From Paraphaeosphaeria minitans (Eukaryota > Ascomycota > Dothideomycetes > Pleosporales > Didymosphaeriaceae): a stretch of DNA of 64,000 nucleotides. This document shows positions 1 through 10,692 of the stretch, piece by piece. The stretch is from NCBI GenBank assembly GCA_015832175.1, contig WJXW01000006.1, forward strand, positions 496,001 to 560,000, written 5' to 3'. How positions within the stretch are numbered: position 1 is the stretch's first letter; each line of letters begins with the position of its first letter. The position numbers and the translations under genes were made by a program. The notes under the pieces were generated by a model. That model had not been told where the DNA came from and did not search any database. It saw only the letters and a list, made by a program, of their open reading frames with translations.

Positions 1-13
1 TCCCTCCAGTTTT

Positions 14-147
14 TTAAAATGATCCTTTCTGATATTTGTGCCATTTTTTCAAGGCATTAAACATGTTATAGCCATCGTCCGTCATGAGACCCACGTGGTG
101 GATGCCTCCAGTTTTGTCCGTGCAATCACACTTGCCGCCGAAAAAGA
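14..147 (-). CDS. Possible terminal exon of a small Cys-containing protein
   Basis: This is a short exon-like reading frame that ends in TAA at 16-14 and is preceded by a plausible acceptor (TTCAG) at 149-148. It encodes about 44 residues, including GGKCDCTDKTGG and a Lys/aromatic-rich tail. I cannot find a convincing upstream exon or signal peptide between 150 and 600, and I do not recognise the family. It could be the 3' end of a small secreted protein or a chance frame, so the call rests only on sensible composition and the acceptor. Confidence 0.25.
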
Positions 148-944
148 CTGAACCCCATGGTTAGCGACGTAGTATTGAAAGACGTACCAGCATCTCCAGC
201 ACGGCGCTTAGAAGAACGGGATTTCCTTGCAAGAAACAAGTATGCCCCCAATGAATCATGTTCAATCTGGATTCCCTTGACTTCAGTTTCTTCTCACTCG
301 CGAAGCACATGGAGCGCATGACAGCCGGGGAACTTGCGAGACGTTGAAGCGTATGTAGACCATGTAGCAGGCGAAACACAAGATGTTACTCACGTCTCCT
401 TTTTCGCTGGTACCGTACGCCTCTACCTCGGCGAAAGCTAAAATCTAGCAAAACACGCATGCCAGACATGACGCACAAGGTGGGAGGACAATCCGACTCT
501 GGGGCGTTCGCTAAAACCGTCATCGTGGGAGAGAATTCGCCTTGCCAAACAAATTGATTAGGTGAGGTTTGGCAAACATGTACGGTACGCACGAATCCTT
601 CGTCCGGGATATACCTATAGATAAGTAGATACCTAGTCTAGGTAGTGCCGTAAGTCTTGGTAGCACCAAACCCCACCCCCGCCTCGCACGCAACAACATA
701 CCTACCGTACCTACCGTACCCTGAGCAAAACAATCGTCCACGCATTCTAGTAATAGGTACCGATACAGTACGCAATGGTGGAAACACTCACCGCGCAGAC
801 AGCATCAGCACGCAAACCCCGACCACCAACACCGCAACGCACAAACATGCTCTGCCCGCTTCTCCCCCAGCACCGCAGTTGCTTGCCCAAAATACCTGCC
901 TCTAGGCTTTCACGGGCACAGATTGCAATTGAATCTACCTACCT

Positions 945-962
945 ACCTACCTACCTACCTAC
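945..962. repeat. (CTAC)n microsatellite
   Basis: Between four and five copies of CTAC run in tandem. They lie in a zone where the same TACC/GGTA words recur without being in tandem. Confidence 0.85.
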
Positions 963-1375
963 TCGTGAAGACACTGCGCAGCGCACTTGATGCGATGCCG
1001 GTAGCCCTTTTATCATTACTTTTTGGCGGGCCGGGGGCGGGGCCAATGGGTGGGTGTGCATGTTACGGGACATGGTAGGTACCTACCGACCTACACCTCA
1101 GCATCCGAGTTTTGGGATGTGGGTAGTTTAGTGGCGGTGGAGGAGGTTGAATCGACGTTGGAAAGGATTGTAATAGAAGAAAGAAAGGAAAAGAGAAGGA
1201 CAGAAGGACAGAAGGAAGAAAGGAAAAAAGGAGAGAGAGACAGCAAGTGGATGTGGAGAGTTGCGTGGTGGGTTGAGTGATGAGTCTGTGTATTCTACTA
1301 CGTCGTACTACCTACCGTATGCTACCTAATGCCATGCCAGCAAAAACCAGCGTGTGCGTGTAAAGAAAACAAAGG

Positions 1376-1410
1376 CAAAGCAAAGCAAAGCAAAGCAAAG
1401 CAAAGCAAAG
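1376..1410. repeat. (CAAAG)7 microsatellite
   Basis: Seven perfect tandem copies of the pentanucleotide CAAAG lie about 0.4 kb downstream of the small Ser-rich gene's stop codon. Confidence 0.95.
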
Positions 1411-1825
1411 ATGAAAAATAAAATAGTAACACAACCCAGCGCCTGATGAGGAGTACAACTTCACCCTGAAGGTCTCAACCCACATGCACGCCCGCAGAAT
1501 CCCCAACACGAAAGACACCAGATCCCATCCAAAGCCCGGATCAAAAAGGCCGGAAAGCAGCAACGCCAGAGCCCGATCGTTGCCAAAATCTTCAAGGGAC
1601 GGAAAAGCAGGGCAACACGGTTTCCATCCCTAGCACTGGAGCAAGCAACCCACATCTTAAAATCATTTCCCCCGGATCCAAACGCCTAAAACATGCCAGA
1701 GCATCCCTCTAAAACATGCCGTCGCAGTCATCTTTGAAAGAAAAAAAATCTGCCAAGCTTCCCTCCCTTCTCACAGTCGAGTCGTGAGATGCGAGAGGCA
1801 ATCATGAGAATGGTAGACGAAGGGG

Positions 1826-2119
1826 CTACTGGTAGTACCCCGAGTTGCCAGCCGAAGTGCTGTTCGGGCCGCTGGACTGCCCACCGTCGTTGTGGATGAC
1901 GGTGCCGCTGGGCTTGCTGCCGTAGCGGTTGTTGCGGGTGGAGTGGCCGCGGTGGGCGTAAAGGCTTGAGGAGCTGGTTGGTGAGGAAGCTGATGTGGTC
2001 AGAGAGTGTGCAGTGCGGACTGTTGATGGTGACTCACTTGAGTTCGTGGATCGCGGGGCGTAGGACTTGGACTTGTCCTGTGAGTAGGAGGAGCCGTAGG
2101 AGTATAAGCTGGAGGACAT
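1826..2119 (-). CDS. Small Ser/Tyr-rich hypothetical protein
   Basis: The gene encodes 97 residues if unspliced (ATG at 2119). It is low-complexity throughout, starts MSSSLYSYGSSYS and ends NSGYYQ, with no signal peptide or membrane segment. A strong GTGAGT donor at 2037 and a CAG acceptor at 1990 define a possible 48-nt intron with a CTGAC branch-like site. That intron is in frame and lacks a stop, so spliced (81 aa) and unspliced (97 aa) products are both possible. The composition suggests a disordered protein. I do not recognise a characterised family and infer no function. Being real rather than a chance frame is supported by biased Ser/Asn/Gly codons and the splice signals. Confidence 0.5.
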   Translation of the reverse strand: MSSSLYSYGSSYSQDKSKSYAPRSTNSSESPSTVRTAHSLTTSASSPTSSSSLYAHRGHSTRNNRYGSKPSGTVIHNDGGQSSGPNSTSAGNSGYYQ

Positions 2120-3597
2120 TGTTGGTGTAGGGGGCGTGAGGGAGCCTGGAGTTTGTGTGGTTGATTGGTGAAGTGGGTTTAGGTAGCGATGCTATACGAG
2201 AGGTTGTCGGTGCAGTGGTGTGGTGAAGAGCAATCGCAGGGCGGTCAAGACGATGAGATGGTAGACTGAAGCTGAGATGAACGTGACTTTTCTCGACGAT
2301 ATTGAACAATGCGGCAGGAGGATGTGCTCTTGTGAGACGGGACGAGATGAAAGAAAGAAAAGCTTCGCCAGACATGTTCAACAGGAGATTTATACTGCAG
2401 GCAGACGCCTGAGGCCGGTAACAGGGAGAGGCCTCAAGCGTGGACTGGCAGTCCTGCTTCCGTCACCGTCGGAGACCTCCTACGGACAGACGTAAGTGCC
2501 TGGGATCCAAGGTGCCCCGTTTGCGCGCAAATGTGTGATTCATCGTGGCTATACCCACGCCGGTCAGGACGACAGGCAGAAACGGCAAGGGACCTGTGGA
2601 CAGCAGGCATCCTCGTGCGCGGGCGTGCCAGAAGCGGCGAGCAGACGGCCCGCAGGCGACGTGTGGAAGAGTCAGAGACGCGCAAATGTTCACCGAGGGA
2701 ACATGTTCGGTGGGTTCCTCCAATGCTCAAGGCTTCAGCCTGGCCAACAGGTAGCGTCACCGCATTCTGGGCGCGACCTGCAAGGCACCGCAGGCAGCGG
2801 CCAGTCAGAAGGCGGGCGACAGAGCCGAGTCATCGCAGCATGCATCGCGACTCTGTCTTCGACCTCAGGCAAGAGGCGAGCGATAGATACTGCTGCACCT
2901 AGTACGGTGAATTGCCAGTCACCGGATGTCCAAAGACAGCCAAGCGTCCCCCACGCCTGCTCTGTTGCCTACGCTAGATGCGCGGTCCGCACAATCGGGA
3001 GAAGACACAAAACCAGCAGGAAACGATTGAAATCGATGGAAAAAGGGACAAACAAAGAGTCAAAGTCATGTTTACTGGCGGGGTTGCAAAGAGGGCGGAG
3101 GTGGAGGCGTAGGGCGCGGGTGGATTTGATTCACAAGGCTGGAGGCAATGGCGGGGGGCAAGGCAAGCAAGGCCAGGCAAGGGGACACGAAACAGGCATG
3201 AGCCGCGAGGCACGCTGACGTCCGCCGTCCGCTATCCGCAAGCAGCGTCGTGAGCCTCGGTGGCGAGTTACCTTGTTCGCATGCGCAATCGCGCAGATTC
3301 GATGACTGTCTGTTTGGTTTGGGGGGTTGGTGAGTCGAGTTGCAAGGCCGGTGAATCAGCACGGTTGTGCGCAAAATCCGGACATTTCCACATCAATTGT
3401 CCTCTCTTGAGGCCAGAGCACCTCTCACAGGCCAAAAGAAGAAAGAAAGGGGCGGGCACCCCTTCAATGTGCTGATGCATCTGGTGAACAAGCATGGGTA
3501 TCATTCCACTCCTCTAAAATACTCCTTTCGTTCCTCTCCCCTGAAACCTCCGCCTGCGCGCCGCCCGCTCTCCCGCGGCTCGCTTCGCTCGTCTTCT
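2120..3597. other. Intergenic, no supported gene
   Basis: One 240-codon plus-strand frame (2496-3218) exists, but its composition (Arg/Gln/Gly-rich, no hydrophobic core) and overlapping open frames on both strands look like GC-driven noise. The right end is the 3' flank of PRP17. Confidence 0.55.
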
Positions 3598-5022
3598 CTA
3601 ATCCCAGTACTTGAGCACGCCGTTGAGATCACCCGTAATGACCTTGGACGTCTCCCGCGGGTGCCACTGCACCGCCAAGACGGGCGCATCGCTCGCCTGG
3701 ATCTTGTGCCACATCTTGCACGTCTTCCAGTCCCAGAAGCAGACGTAGCCGCCGCTGTCGCCGGAGCTGATGAGCTGTCCGTCGGGACTGATGGCGACAT
3801 CTGGTGCATAGCCCGCCACATTGTGCCCGCGGTAGCTCTTCTTGCGGTTCTGGCGGAACTTGTCCGTGGAGGAATAGACAGTGATCTGGTTGTCCGAAGA
3901 CTGAAAGGCGATATATTTTCCTGAGGGATGGGGGGACGCCCGCACCATGGAAAACATGTACGGCTCTGCGATGAATTTGATGGGCACGGGGATGCCGTAT
4001 TCCCACGCGCGGAGGGACTTGTCGTCGGATGTGGTGACGAAGCGTCGGTCCTCATCGCAGAAGGTGATGGTGTTGACCGGGCCCAGGTGGTGGTCGTACT
4101 CTTGCACCATCTCTCCGCTCCTGGTGTCGTACTGGAGGATCTTCTTGTCCGCCATTCCTGCCAGGAACTCATGCGGCGAACTTGGGTTGATCCGCACCAC
4201 ATGGGGCGTCTTCCCGCTAGTGAATTTGCTAAGACATTTTCCAGTCTCGGTGTCCCACAGCTTCATGTAACGATCGTAACTCGCCGAAACGAACTGGGTT
4301 CCGCTGGGGTTGAAGTCGATGTCATTGACCGATTTAGTGTGCCCAGAAAACGTTCGCAGAAGCTCTCGTTGATGATATGTGTCCCACAATGCGATCTTGG
4401 AATCGGCCGAGGCGGAGAGAAGCAAGTGGCCGCTGCCAGGGAAGAAGCGAACCTGCGTGATCGACTTGGTGTGGTATTTGTACGTGTGGACGAGTTTCTT
4501 CGGGTGAAAGTTCTTGGTGTCGTCGCGCTCGCCGGTCAGCTTGATGTCGAGGTCTAATTAGGGTTAGCAAAGCACAAGTGAGTTGAAAGATGGAAACCTA
4601 CCATTCGGCACATGCATGTACGTCCTGCCTTGGTAGTCGTACTGCTGGCTGCCCACGAACTCGCTCGTCTCGCCCGCCGCTTCTGTGTCCGCATAGTCTG
4701 TGCCTGCCAGCTTCTTCGTTGGCGCCGCAGGGTTGTCTTCCAGCTCGTCCTCCTCATACACTATCTCTACCTCCTCATCGCTGCCAAATTCCTCGTCGGA
4801 AGCCGCATCTGGCCGCTCCTCCTCGTACCTTGCCCAAGGGCCCTTGTACGCGCCGGCGCCTGAGACCACACTCAAATCGCCCTTGTTTTCTCTTTTCCGC
4901 TTCTTCCCATTGGCGCCGGGTTCGAGTGCGCGGTGGCCTTCTCGGAAGCTCGATTCGCTAATGAATGTCTCGGCCGCAAAGCCGGTGGGCACCCGGCCCG
5001 CGCCTTTGCCGTATCCTGCCAT
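3598..5022 (-). CDS. PRP17: Pre-mRNA-splicing factor PRP17/CDC40, WD40 protein
   Basis: PRP17 is a spliceosomal WD-repeat protein acting at the second transesterification step in the nucleus. Exons are 4602-5022 and 3598-4553 (458 aa), separated by a 48-nt GT-AG intron with a CTAAC branch point. The N-terminal third has the family motif VPTGFAAETFISESSF, a KKRKREN basic patch (possible NLS), GPWARYEEE and an acidic stretch, then YDYQGRTYMHVPN. Seven WD blades follow, including LLLSASADSKIALWD, SASYDRYMKLWDTETGKC and TSDDKSLRAWEYGIPVP, and the protein ends VITGDLNGVLKYWD, as in human CDC40. The usual extreme N-terminus, with the NPTYETMF/GPENPF-type segment, is not visible upstream, so either an upstream exon is missed or the protein is short. 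Recognition is certain; the start is not. Confidence 0.92.
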
Positions 5023-5666
5023 GGAAGCTTCGCCGGGTCGGAGAAGGAGGTGGGTGTCCTGTGGGCGAAGTTGAAGGCGCCTGCGTATCCTGAATTGCTC
5101 CGCGCAGACGGCGGTTCAAGAAAAGTGGTGCACGGACCGAATCCGATGTGCCAAGCCCTACCTATGAACGACCTCACAGAGTTGAGGATTCGGATCCAGA
5201 AGTGAAGACGTTCAAAAAACGGAGTTCGTCGCACTTTCTAGTATGTCTCAGAAGCCAGGCTACGGGATATTCACGTGATAAATTCTTGCCTAGCGTTCAG
5301 CTCTCCGCTGATTCGTCGAATGCTCTCGAATGTGTTTCTAATTCGAACAATTTCATTTACATTAAATGCACGCTATCATGGTCCATACGAACGTGAGGCT
5401 CTATGCCCAGCAAGCATACCTTGCACAGTTCCACCCTGTTCCCACTCTTCCTACAATACCTCCACAAGCTTGCGCCGGTAATCAGAATGGTATATCAACA
5501 ACTTTGCTATCCCAAGTATCCTGTCCCGTCCAGCCGAATTCGCCTGCACCGAGGTCATGCCAGCTTCGCCCCAAACAACACCGCCCAGACCGACCCAAAG
5601 GACTGGTATTCAGACGTCCACAATGCGCCCTTTTGCGCGCGCCTCACCGGTCAGATCCGGAAACAC
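5023..5666. other. Intergenic between PRP17 and ERV14
   Basis: This is the 5' flank of PRP17 and the 3' flank of ERV14. I searched the minus strand for a missing PRP17 N-terminal exon and found none with the expected motifs. Confidence 0.5.
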
Positions 5667-6335
5667 CTAGTGCGATTCGTCGCGAATGAGGGCAACAATC
5701 ATGCTGTACAGGTAGAAGAAGAACATGATCAGGTGGAATCCCAGCTTGATGAATGATTCCTACGCAAGTTAGCAGCTGAACACGCGTTCGATATCTGGTA
5801 CGTGAGGGTATGCGGAGCGGTTTGCAGCCGTGCCCTACGCATGGAAGGACGGTACTACTGACTTTCTTGTGCACGTTAAGCTTCCTGAAGATCTCGGTCG
5901 CGTCCAAGAGATGCTGGTTTTCAAATATCCTGCCCCAGTCAGTGTATTGCTCCACGCGGTTGTGTGTCCAACATACTTCTTGCCGTTCCAGGCCAACAGA
6001 GGCAGGTTCAGAACAAGGGCAACCCAATATCCGTTGATAAGGAAGAGGAAGGTCAGAAAAGCGTGGACAGCGGCTTCGGGTACGATGTAGGTGTTGAGGC
6101 GGTTGCAAAGGTCGATCGGGTTGATGTAGTCGCTGGCGCAAAATTAGCATGTGCGTGATAAGCGGCGCGATGCGGGAGGTCGTATGCCAAGCAGGTCGCG
6201 GCGGAGAACTGGTGGAGAGCAAGACGGTACTCACCATTCCAAATCGCTGTACATAATAGTGAAGAAGACCTGAAGGAAGAGGTTGACGGCGTTTATCAGC
6301 ACCGCCAACAGGTACAACCATGCTTCGCCGGACAT
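5667..6335 (-). CDS. ERV14: Cornichon family ER cargo receptor (Erv14)
   Basis: Erv14 selects transmembrane cargo into COPII vesicles leaving the ER. Four exons (6235-6335, 5977-6132, 5863-5929, 5667-5759) total 417 nt, giving exactly 138 aa, the length of yeast Erv14. The protein starts [20 protein letters not shown] (first membrane segment), continues with the family hallmark [13 protein letters not shown], a second hydrophobic block, AWNGKK then [18 protein letters not shown], and ends with a third segment [20 protein letters not shown]. All introns are GT-AG; one donor is the weaker GTCAGT. The [13 protein letters not shown] cytoplasmic motif is nearly invariant in cornichons and fixes the splice between exons 2 and 3. 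Nothing is missing. Confidence 0.97.
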
Positions 6336-7562
6336 CTTGCTGGATCTGTGCGGCGTGTCACGGCGTGGAGGCTACGCAAGCTTCTAAGAGACGTGTGAGG
6401 ATGTCTGGAAAACCTGGGATTGCGGGACAAGCGGCGGCAGCGTGCGTGGTTGCAATTTGGCGTCTGTCGTGTGGTGGATGTCGTGAGGTTAGGCGCGGAA
6501 AACTAGCTCGGGGCCGATGCGCGGGGTGATGCTGGGGCGGAACGGGTGGGCGGCGGGCAGCGGGCAGCGAGGATTGCTACAAGACAGTCAACGTGCTGAG
6601 CTCGTGCGTGTCACGTCGGAGAGAAGGAAGGCAGCGTAGTGTGGAGTCTGGACAGGCAGCGAGGATGCTAGGATGACGTCCCCAGGGCAAGGAAGAGGAT
6701 ATCGGTCGCGACTGGTCCAAGCTCTCGCTACTTTCGGGCAGCTGCAGATCGACACATGCCCGCCACGAAGCTCATTCTGTGGCAGCCTTGATCTCGACGC
6801 TGTTGTCTGCCCTGAAGCTGTGCCACGCAATCAAGTCTTTCGAAAGTAGTTTGCCCATGTTCCTTTATACCATTTTCCCAGCGGTTTCCTCGAGACCACC
6901 TCCGATCATCGGCCGGTGCGCTAAATAACATGTGGAGCAGTAGGTATTGATGCTGTGACGTACATAGATAGTACCGTAGGTAGTAAGCATGACACAGTCC
7001 ATCACCTGTGAACGATGGCCCTCTTTTCTTTGAACTCATGCTACGGAGCCGCTTCAACATACAATACGTACGATTCCTGTGGGGTTATTGTATCGCAGCT
7101 CTCATTTCGGGTGGCTATCACAGAGGAGTAGACAGGGCTTCACTCCGGTACCTAGCGATGCTCTGCTGACCCCCGTATTCATCCCCAACAGCGGTTGAAA
7201 GTACCCATCCATTTCGATTTCTGTGCAATGCATTGGCTATCGATAGCCCGGATGATACCAGAGCTGATGTTCCTTCGAGATCTCTAGTCCGATATCCAGA
7301 TTTTTGAATCAAGTCAGCCGTATGTGCAGGACATCCCGACTGGCATACCAAAACAATTTCCCAAGAGATAGCTGAGAGACAATTCAATAGTCCGCTGTCT
7401 GATCGCTCCATTGTATCACCTGCACAACAAACGTACCCTACGCTCCACCGACGGCGCAACCACCCAAACACATAGCTGACGCCTTCCCTTCAGCTAAGGT
7501 GTATTTACCACGCCCACTCCCTCTTCCATGCGGTAATCTTCCTTCGCCTCCCATTTGGCCTG
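6336..7562. other. Intergenic, no supported gene
   Basis: About 1.2 kb covers the ERV14 promoter side and the 3' flank of the first paralogue. Only short frames without coding character are present, with no repeat longer than a few bases and no RNA gene. Confidence 0.55.
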
Positions 7563-8497
7563 TCACTTGCGCCGCTCGAAGCTTGCCATCTCCGCCGCCG
7601 AAGCTCGAAGCGGATGCGCTGGAATATACTCGAGCTGCGGACGAACGGGAAACTTCCCAGGAACTTTGCGGACGGCATCGTAGACTGCTGCGTAATTGAT
7701 CTTTGGTTGGATCCCACGCTTTCGGACCCTGAGCGGAGGCATCATGTACATGGCGTCGGCGGCGGTAATGAACGCCTCGCAGTACATATCCCTCCATGCC
7801 TCGATCGTAAAGAACTCTATGATCTTTACAGACTGGCGCAGCGGGTCGACGATGATTTGGAAAATATCATCAGTGAAGGCGGTGACCCAGATATTTATTC
7901 GGTCGATTTTTTCCATTTCCTTGAGCTTCGGGCTGTCGATATCCTTCTGTTCGTGTTCTTTTGCAAAATCGAAGACCTGTTTGTATGAATTAGAGTTCAT
8001 TTGTGATTCCAACTGCGAGCAGCAGCCGAGATGCCTTGCCCGACGGATCAGCTCTGCGGAGCCGAACATTGCCTTCGCCCATTTCCCCTGCCACTCGTCC
8101 AGCTTTTTGCCCAAGTCGATAGGTCTATTACCATCTGGAAACAGCCAGTGGGAGACCTCGGCCGGACGGAACGCAAAATCGCGCGCAAACAGCCGCATGG
8201 CGTTCTTCTTGAGGACCCGCTGGGTGTGATATGAATCTTCTAGAAAGCACTCGAGTCAGCTTCACATTCGGTAAAAGTCACTGCACTTGCCATCTAGCCA
8301 GACATACCATAGGGAACACGCGGATAAACCGTGTCTGAAGTGTGGGAAGATGAGTCTGAAGTATGCGAAGAGGAGTTTGAAGTGGGCGAATATGCGTCTG
8401 AAGTGGATGAATATGCGTCTGAAGCAGGCAGCGGATATTCTCCAATCGGCGACAACGTTTCTGGAGACGCAGCGCCAGACAGCCGGCGACTGGACAT
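7563..8497 (-). CDS. Unrecognised family, paralogue A of a tandem pair
   Basis: Exons 8308-8497, 8040-8239 and 7563-7976 give 267 aa. Residues 1-63 are a Ser/Thr-rich tail with SDAYSSTSDAYSPTS-like repeats. From about residue 64 comes the region shared with the gene at 9374-10446: KKNAMRLFARDFAFRP, FGSAELIRR, VFDFAKEHE, IFQIIVDPLRQSVK, DMYCEAF and VYDAVRKVPGKFPVRPQLEYIP. The second intron (7977-8039, 63 nt) uses a GC donor (GCAAGG) and CAG acceptor; it is in frame and stop-free, and the paralogue has a GT-AG intron at exactly this site. No signal peptide or membrane span is visible. I do not recognise the family and assign no function; several hydrophobic and amphipathic stretches suggest a helical fold. 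The gene is well supported by the paralogue, the start less so. Confidence 0.75.
7977..8039 (-). other. GC-AG intron of paralogue A
   Basis: The donor is CGG/GCAAGG, the acceptor is AACAG, and a CTAAT branch-like site lies 19 nt upstream of the acceptor. The 63-nt length keeps the frame and contains no stop. Removing it aligns paralogue A with paralogue B at RR/VFD versus HR/VFD. Confidence 0.65.
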
Positions 8498-9373
8498 CTT
8501 GTCAAGAGCCCGGTCACGTTCCGCCGCTGTGTCCACAAAGCTAAGAATACAGAAAGTACAACCCCCGAACGCGCGTCGCACGTAGGTGAAGAGTAGAAAG
8601 ATAGAAAAGACAAGCTGCTACATTACATTACGCAGTCCCCAAACACACTTCTTTCCTAATCTAGAAATCGCGATCGAAAAGTGAAGTCAAGTGAAGTGAC
8701 AGTAACCTCCGCCAACCACCCAAAACGAGCAAGAGCGAAAGAGGTCCTTCTCCCTCCCCCCAAAAACAAAACAAACAAACAAACAAACAAACAAACAAAC
8801 AAAAAGAACAATCAACAACAAAAAAGAGAATCACCTCTTTTACTGCGACTCGAACCCCCGACCCACAAGACCCGGCATCTGATACCCCAGCCCCCGTAGT
8901 TTATCTACGGAGCCCTCAGCAACACAACCCGGGAGTGAAACCCAGGAGCGGTATCCCTTGTTGCTGATCCCGTTCGGAATCCGTGTGGGTGCACACCCCA
9001 CTGCGCCAACGAAGGCGCTGGAAACCGACCCGATGCGGATCAATCTGGTTTGAATTGATGGTTTGGAGGAGAGGAGAGCGGTATATATAGCGGAGTGGGG
9101 GCGAAGTGAATGCTGGAAGGGGTGGAAGGGATGGGGAGGATGAGGTGAATGGCGGGGAGGTGAAAGGTGAGAGGTGAAGTATGTTTTTGATTCTATGGTT
9201 CGATGTTTTCAGAAAGCTTGTGATGAGGTTTACTACCGCTGGATGCAGTTGGTAGAATTTCCCATGGCCAGTCGACCGAGGGATGTGATCGTAGCGGCGG
9301 TGTGTTCGCACCTCCAGCATCGCGACCAGTCTACAGGGGATGGTCGCATGATGTGCCACCGCAAACCTCACGA
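8498..9373. other. Intergenic between the two paralogues
   Basis: This holds an (AAAC)n run at 8767-8801, a 6-bp hairpin CCGTAG-TTTAT-CTACGG near 8895-8911 and a GAGGTGAAG-rich purine stretch near 9100-9180. A T-loop-like TTCGAGT on the minus strand near 8850 does not sit in a pairing stem. I see no gene. Confidence 0.55.
8767..8801. repeat. (AAAC)n microsatellite
   Basis: Eight or so tandem copies of AAAC (written CAAA in places) lie upstream of paralogue A. Confidence 0.9.
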
Positions 9374-10446
9374 TCAGTAGAATCTGCCCGTCGTCTTTCG
9401 AACAGCCACCTCCACCTCGAGTCCCTCCACCACTTTCCTCACCTTCTCCTTCTCATGTGCCTCCATCCACTCCTCCCTGCTATCCTCGCAAGTATATCCC
9501 AAATGCTGTCCTGGGATGTGATCGAACGCCGGACGAACTCGATAGTGTTTCTCGGGGATCTGGCGGACAGCCCTGAGCACAGGCTCCAGGTCGACCGCAG
9601 GGTGGCCGTCGGCTGTCTGCGCCCAGTCCGTGGGTGTACACGGCTTCTGCAAAGGCAACCCACACGGCGCCATACATCTCCCTCCAGATGTCAATTTCGA
9701 TGAAGACGTCGAGCTTAACGGCGTTGCGAAGCGGCCAGACGATGGTGAGGAAGATGGTGCTGGTGAAGCACGAGCTCCAGATGATGTCGCGCTGGAAACA
9801 GGTCTGGTCTTGTATTTTCGACGGAGCGTTATCCGAGTCCCACTGCGCCGCGATGTCGAAGACCTGGGGTTGTGATTAGCTGTTGGACATCTTGCACGAT
9901 TCTGTAGGTAGGTAGCGTGACGCACGCGGTGGGCCAGCTCGACGTTCCCGAACATCTGGTTCTCCAGCTTGTTCTGCAACTTCACAAGCTGCCACATCCT
10001 GGCGACGCTGTCGTCCCTGATCCAGCGTGAGATAGCGGGCCACCTGAACTCAACATCACGCGCGAAAAGCCTCATTGCGTTCTTTCGAACAATCGCAGAA
10101 GGTATCTCCGATCTTGGAATGCATGTTAGCGATTGTTATCATTCTTGTACATGCGTTCTATTACTTACGCTCCGCCCGGGGTTTGAAGAGGGGTGGATAA
10201 GGACCAGCCTCTTGTCGCTTTGATTCCCAACGATCGAGGACTGTAAGACCGCAGACGGACGACCTCTGAGAGGTACGAACGGGCGGCATCGTTGCGTTTG
10301 CCGTAGTATGGATCAGCCAAAGATGTGACAGAAGGAAGAAAGGATATTCCGCGTTGACTGTATACGTAGACAGAATGGATAGAGAGTAAGAGCCATAAAC
10401 TAACAATCAGTAAGACAAGCCGGTAATACACTCTTTTACCCATCAT
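9374..10446 (-). CDS. Unrecognised family, paralogue B, membrane-anchored, with a frameshift
   Basis: Exons are 10169-10446, 9926-10112 and 9374-9863. The protein starts MMGKRVYY followed by a strong membrane segment (LVLLIVSLWLLLSIHSVYVY, about residues 9-28), predicting a single-pass anchor, then a linker, then the domain shared with paralogue A: RKNAMRLFARDVEFR, FGNVELAHR, VFDIAAQWD, FLTIVWPLRNAVK, EMYGAVWVAFAEAV and VLRAVRQIPEKHYRVRPAF. The summed exons are one base over a multiple of three. After AEAV the homologous frame continues (TPTDWAQTADGH) only if one base near 9639-9643 is ignored. No intron can explain this, so it is a sequencing error or a real inactivating frameshift. Without correction the protein diverges about 90 residues before the proper end. 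The function is unknown. Confidence 0.7.
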
Positions 10447-10692
10447 CCTCAAGCTGTCATACCTCTCACCGTCTTACTGCTTTCACGTACAGGACCGATA
10501 TCCTGGCGTACACATCAGTATGATAACATTCCTCTCTCGAACCAGTACCGCCAAATCTGCGAAGCATCAGCAGCGCATGAGAAACCACCTCCTGAAAGTC
10601 GTCTAATCCCTCACCAAAACGTTTGTGATAGCCATCAGCGTGCCGACATACCTACGAGAAAACCGGCAAACTCCAAATCTCCCCCAGCGGCC

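Larger units (their letters stand above)
160..1825. other. Intergenic, repeat-rich, no convincing gene
   Basis: Every frame here is short and has unlikely composition. The stretch holds many TACCTA/TAGGTA motifs (about 600-720), a (CTAC)n run, a perfect 12-bp palindrome GTAGGTACCTAC at 1075-1086, a purine-rich GAAAGGAAAAG tract near 1180-1250 and a (CAAAG)7 microsatellite. I see no RNA gene. Confidence 0.6.

Noticed and set aside
2496..3218. 240-codon plus-strand open frame
   Set aside because: It is Arg/Gln/Gly-rich without hydrophobic core or motifs, and several other long frames overlap it on both strands, as expected from GC-rich non-coding DNA.
8840..8911. Possible tRNA on the minus strand (TTCGAGT loop and a CCGTAG hairpin)
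   Set aside because: The bases flanking the T-loop do not pair, the hairpin loop lacks the U33 pattern, and no acceptor stem can be formed.
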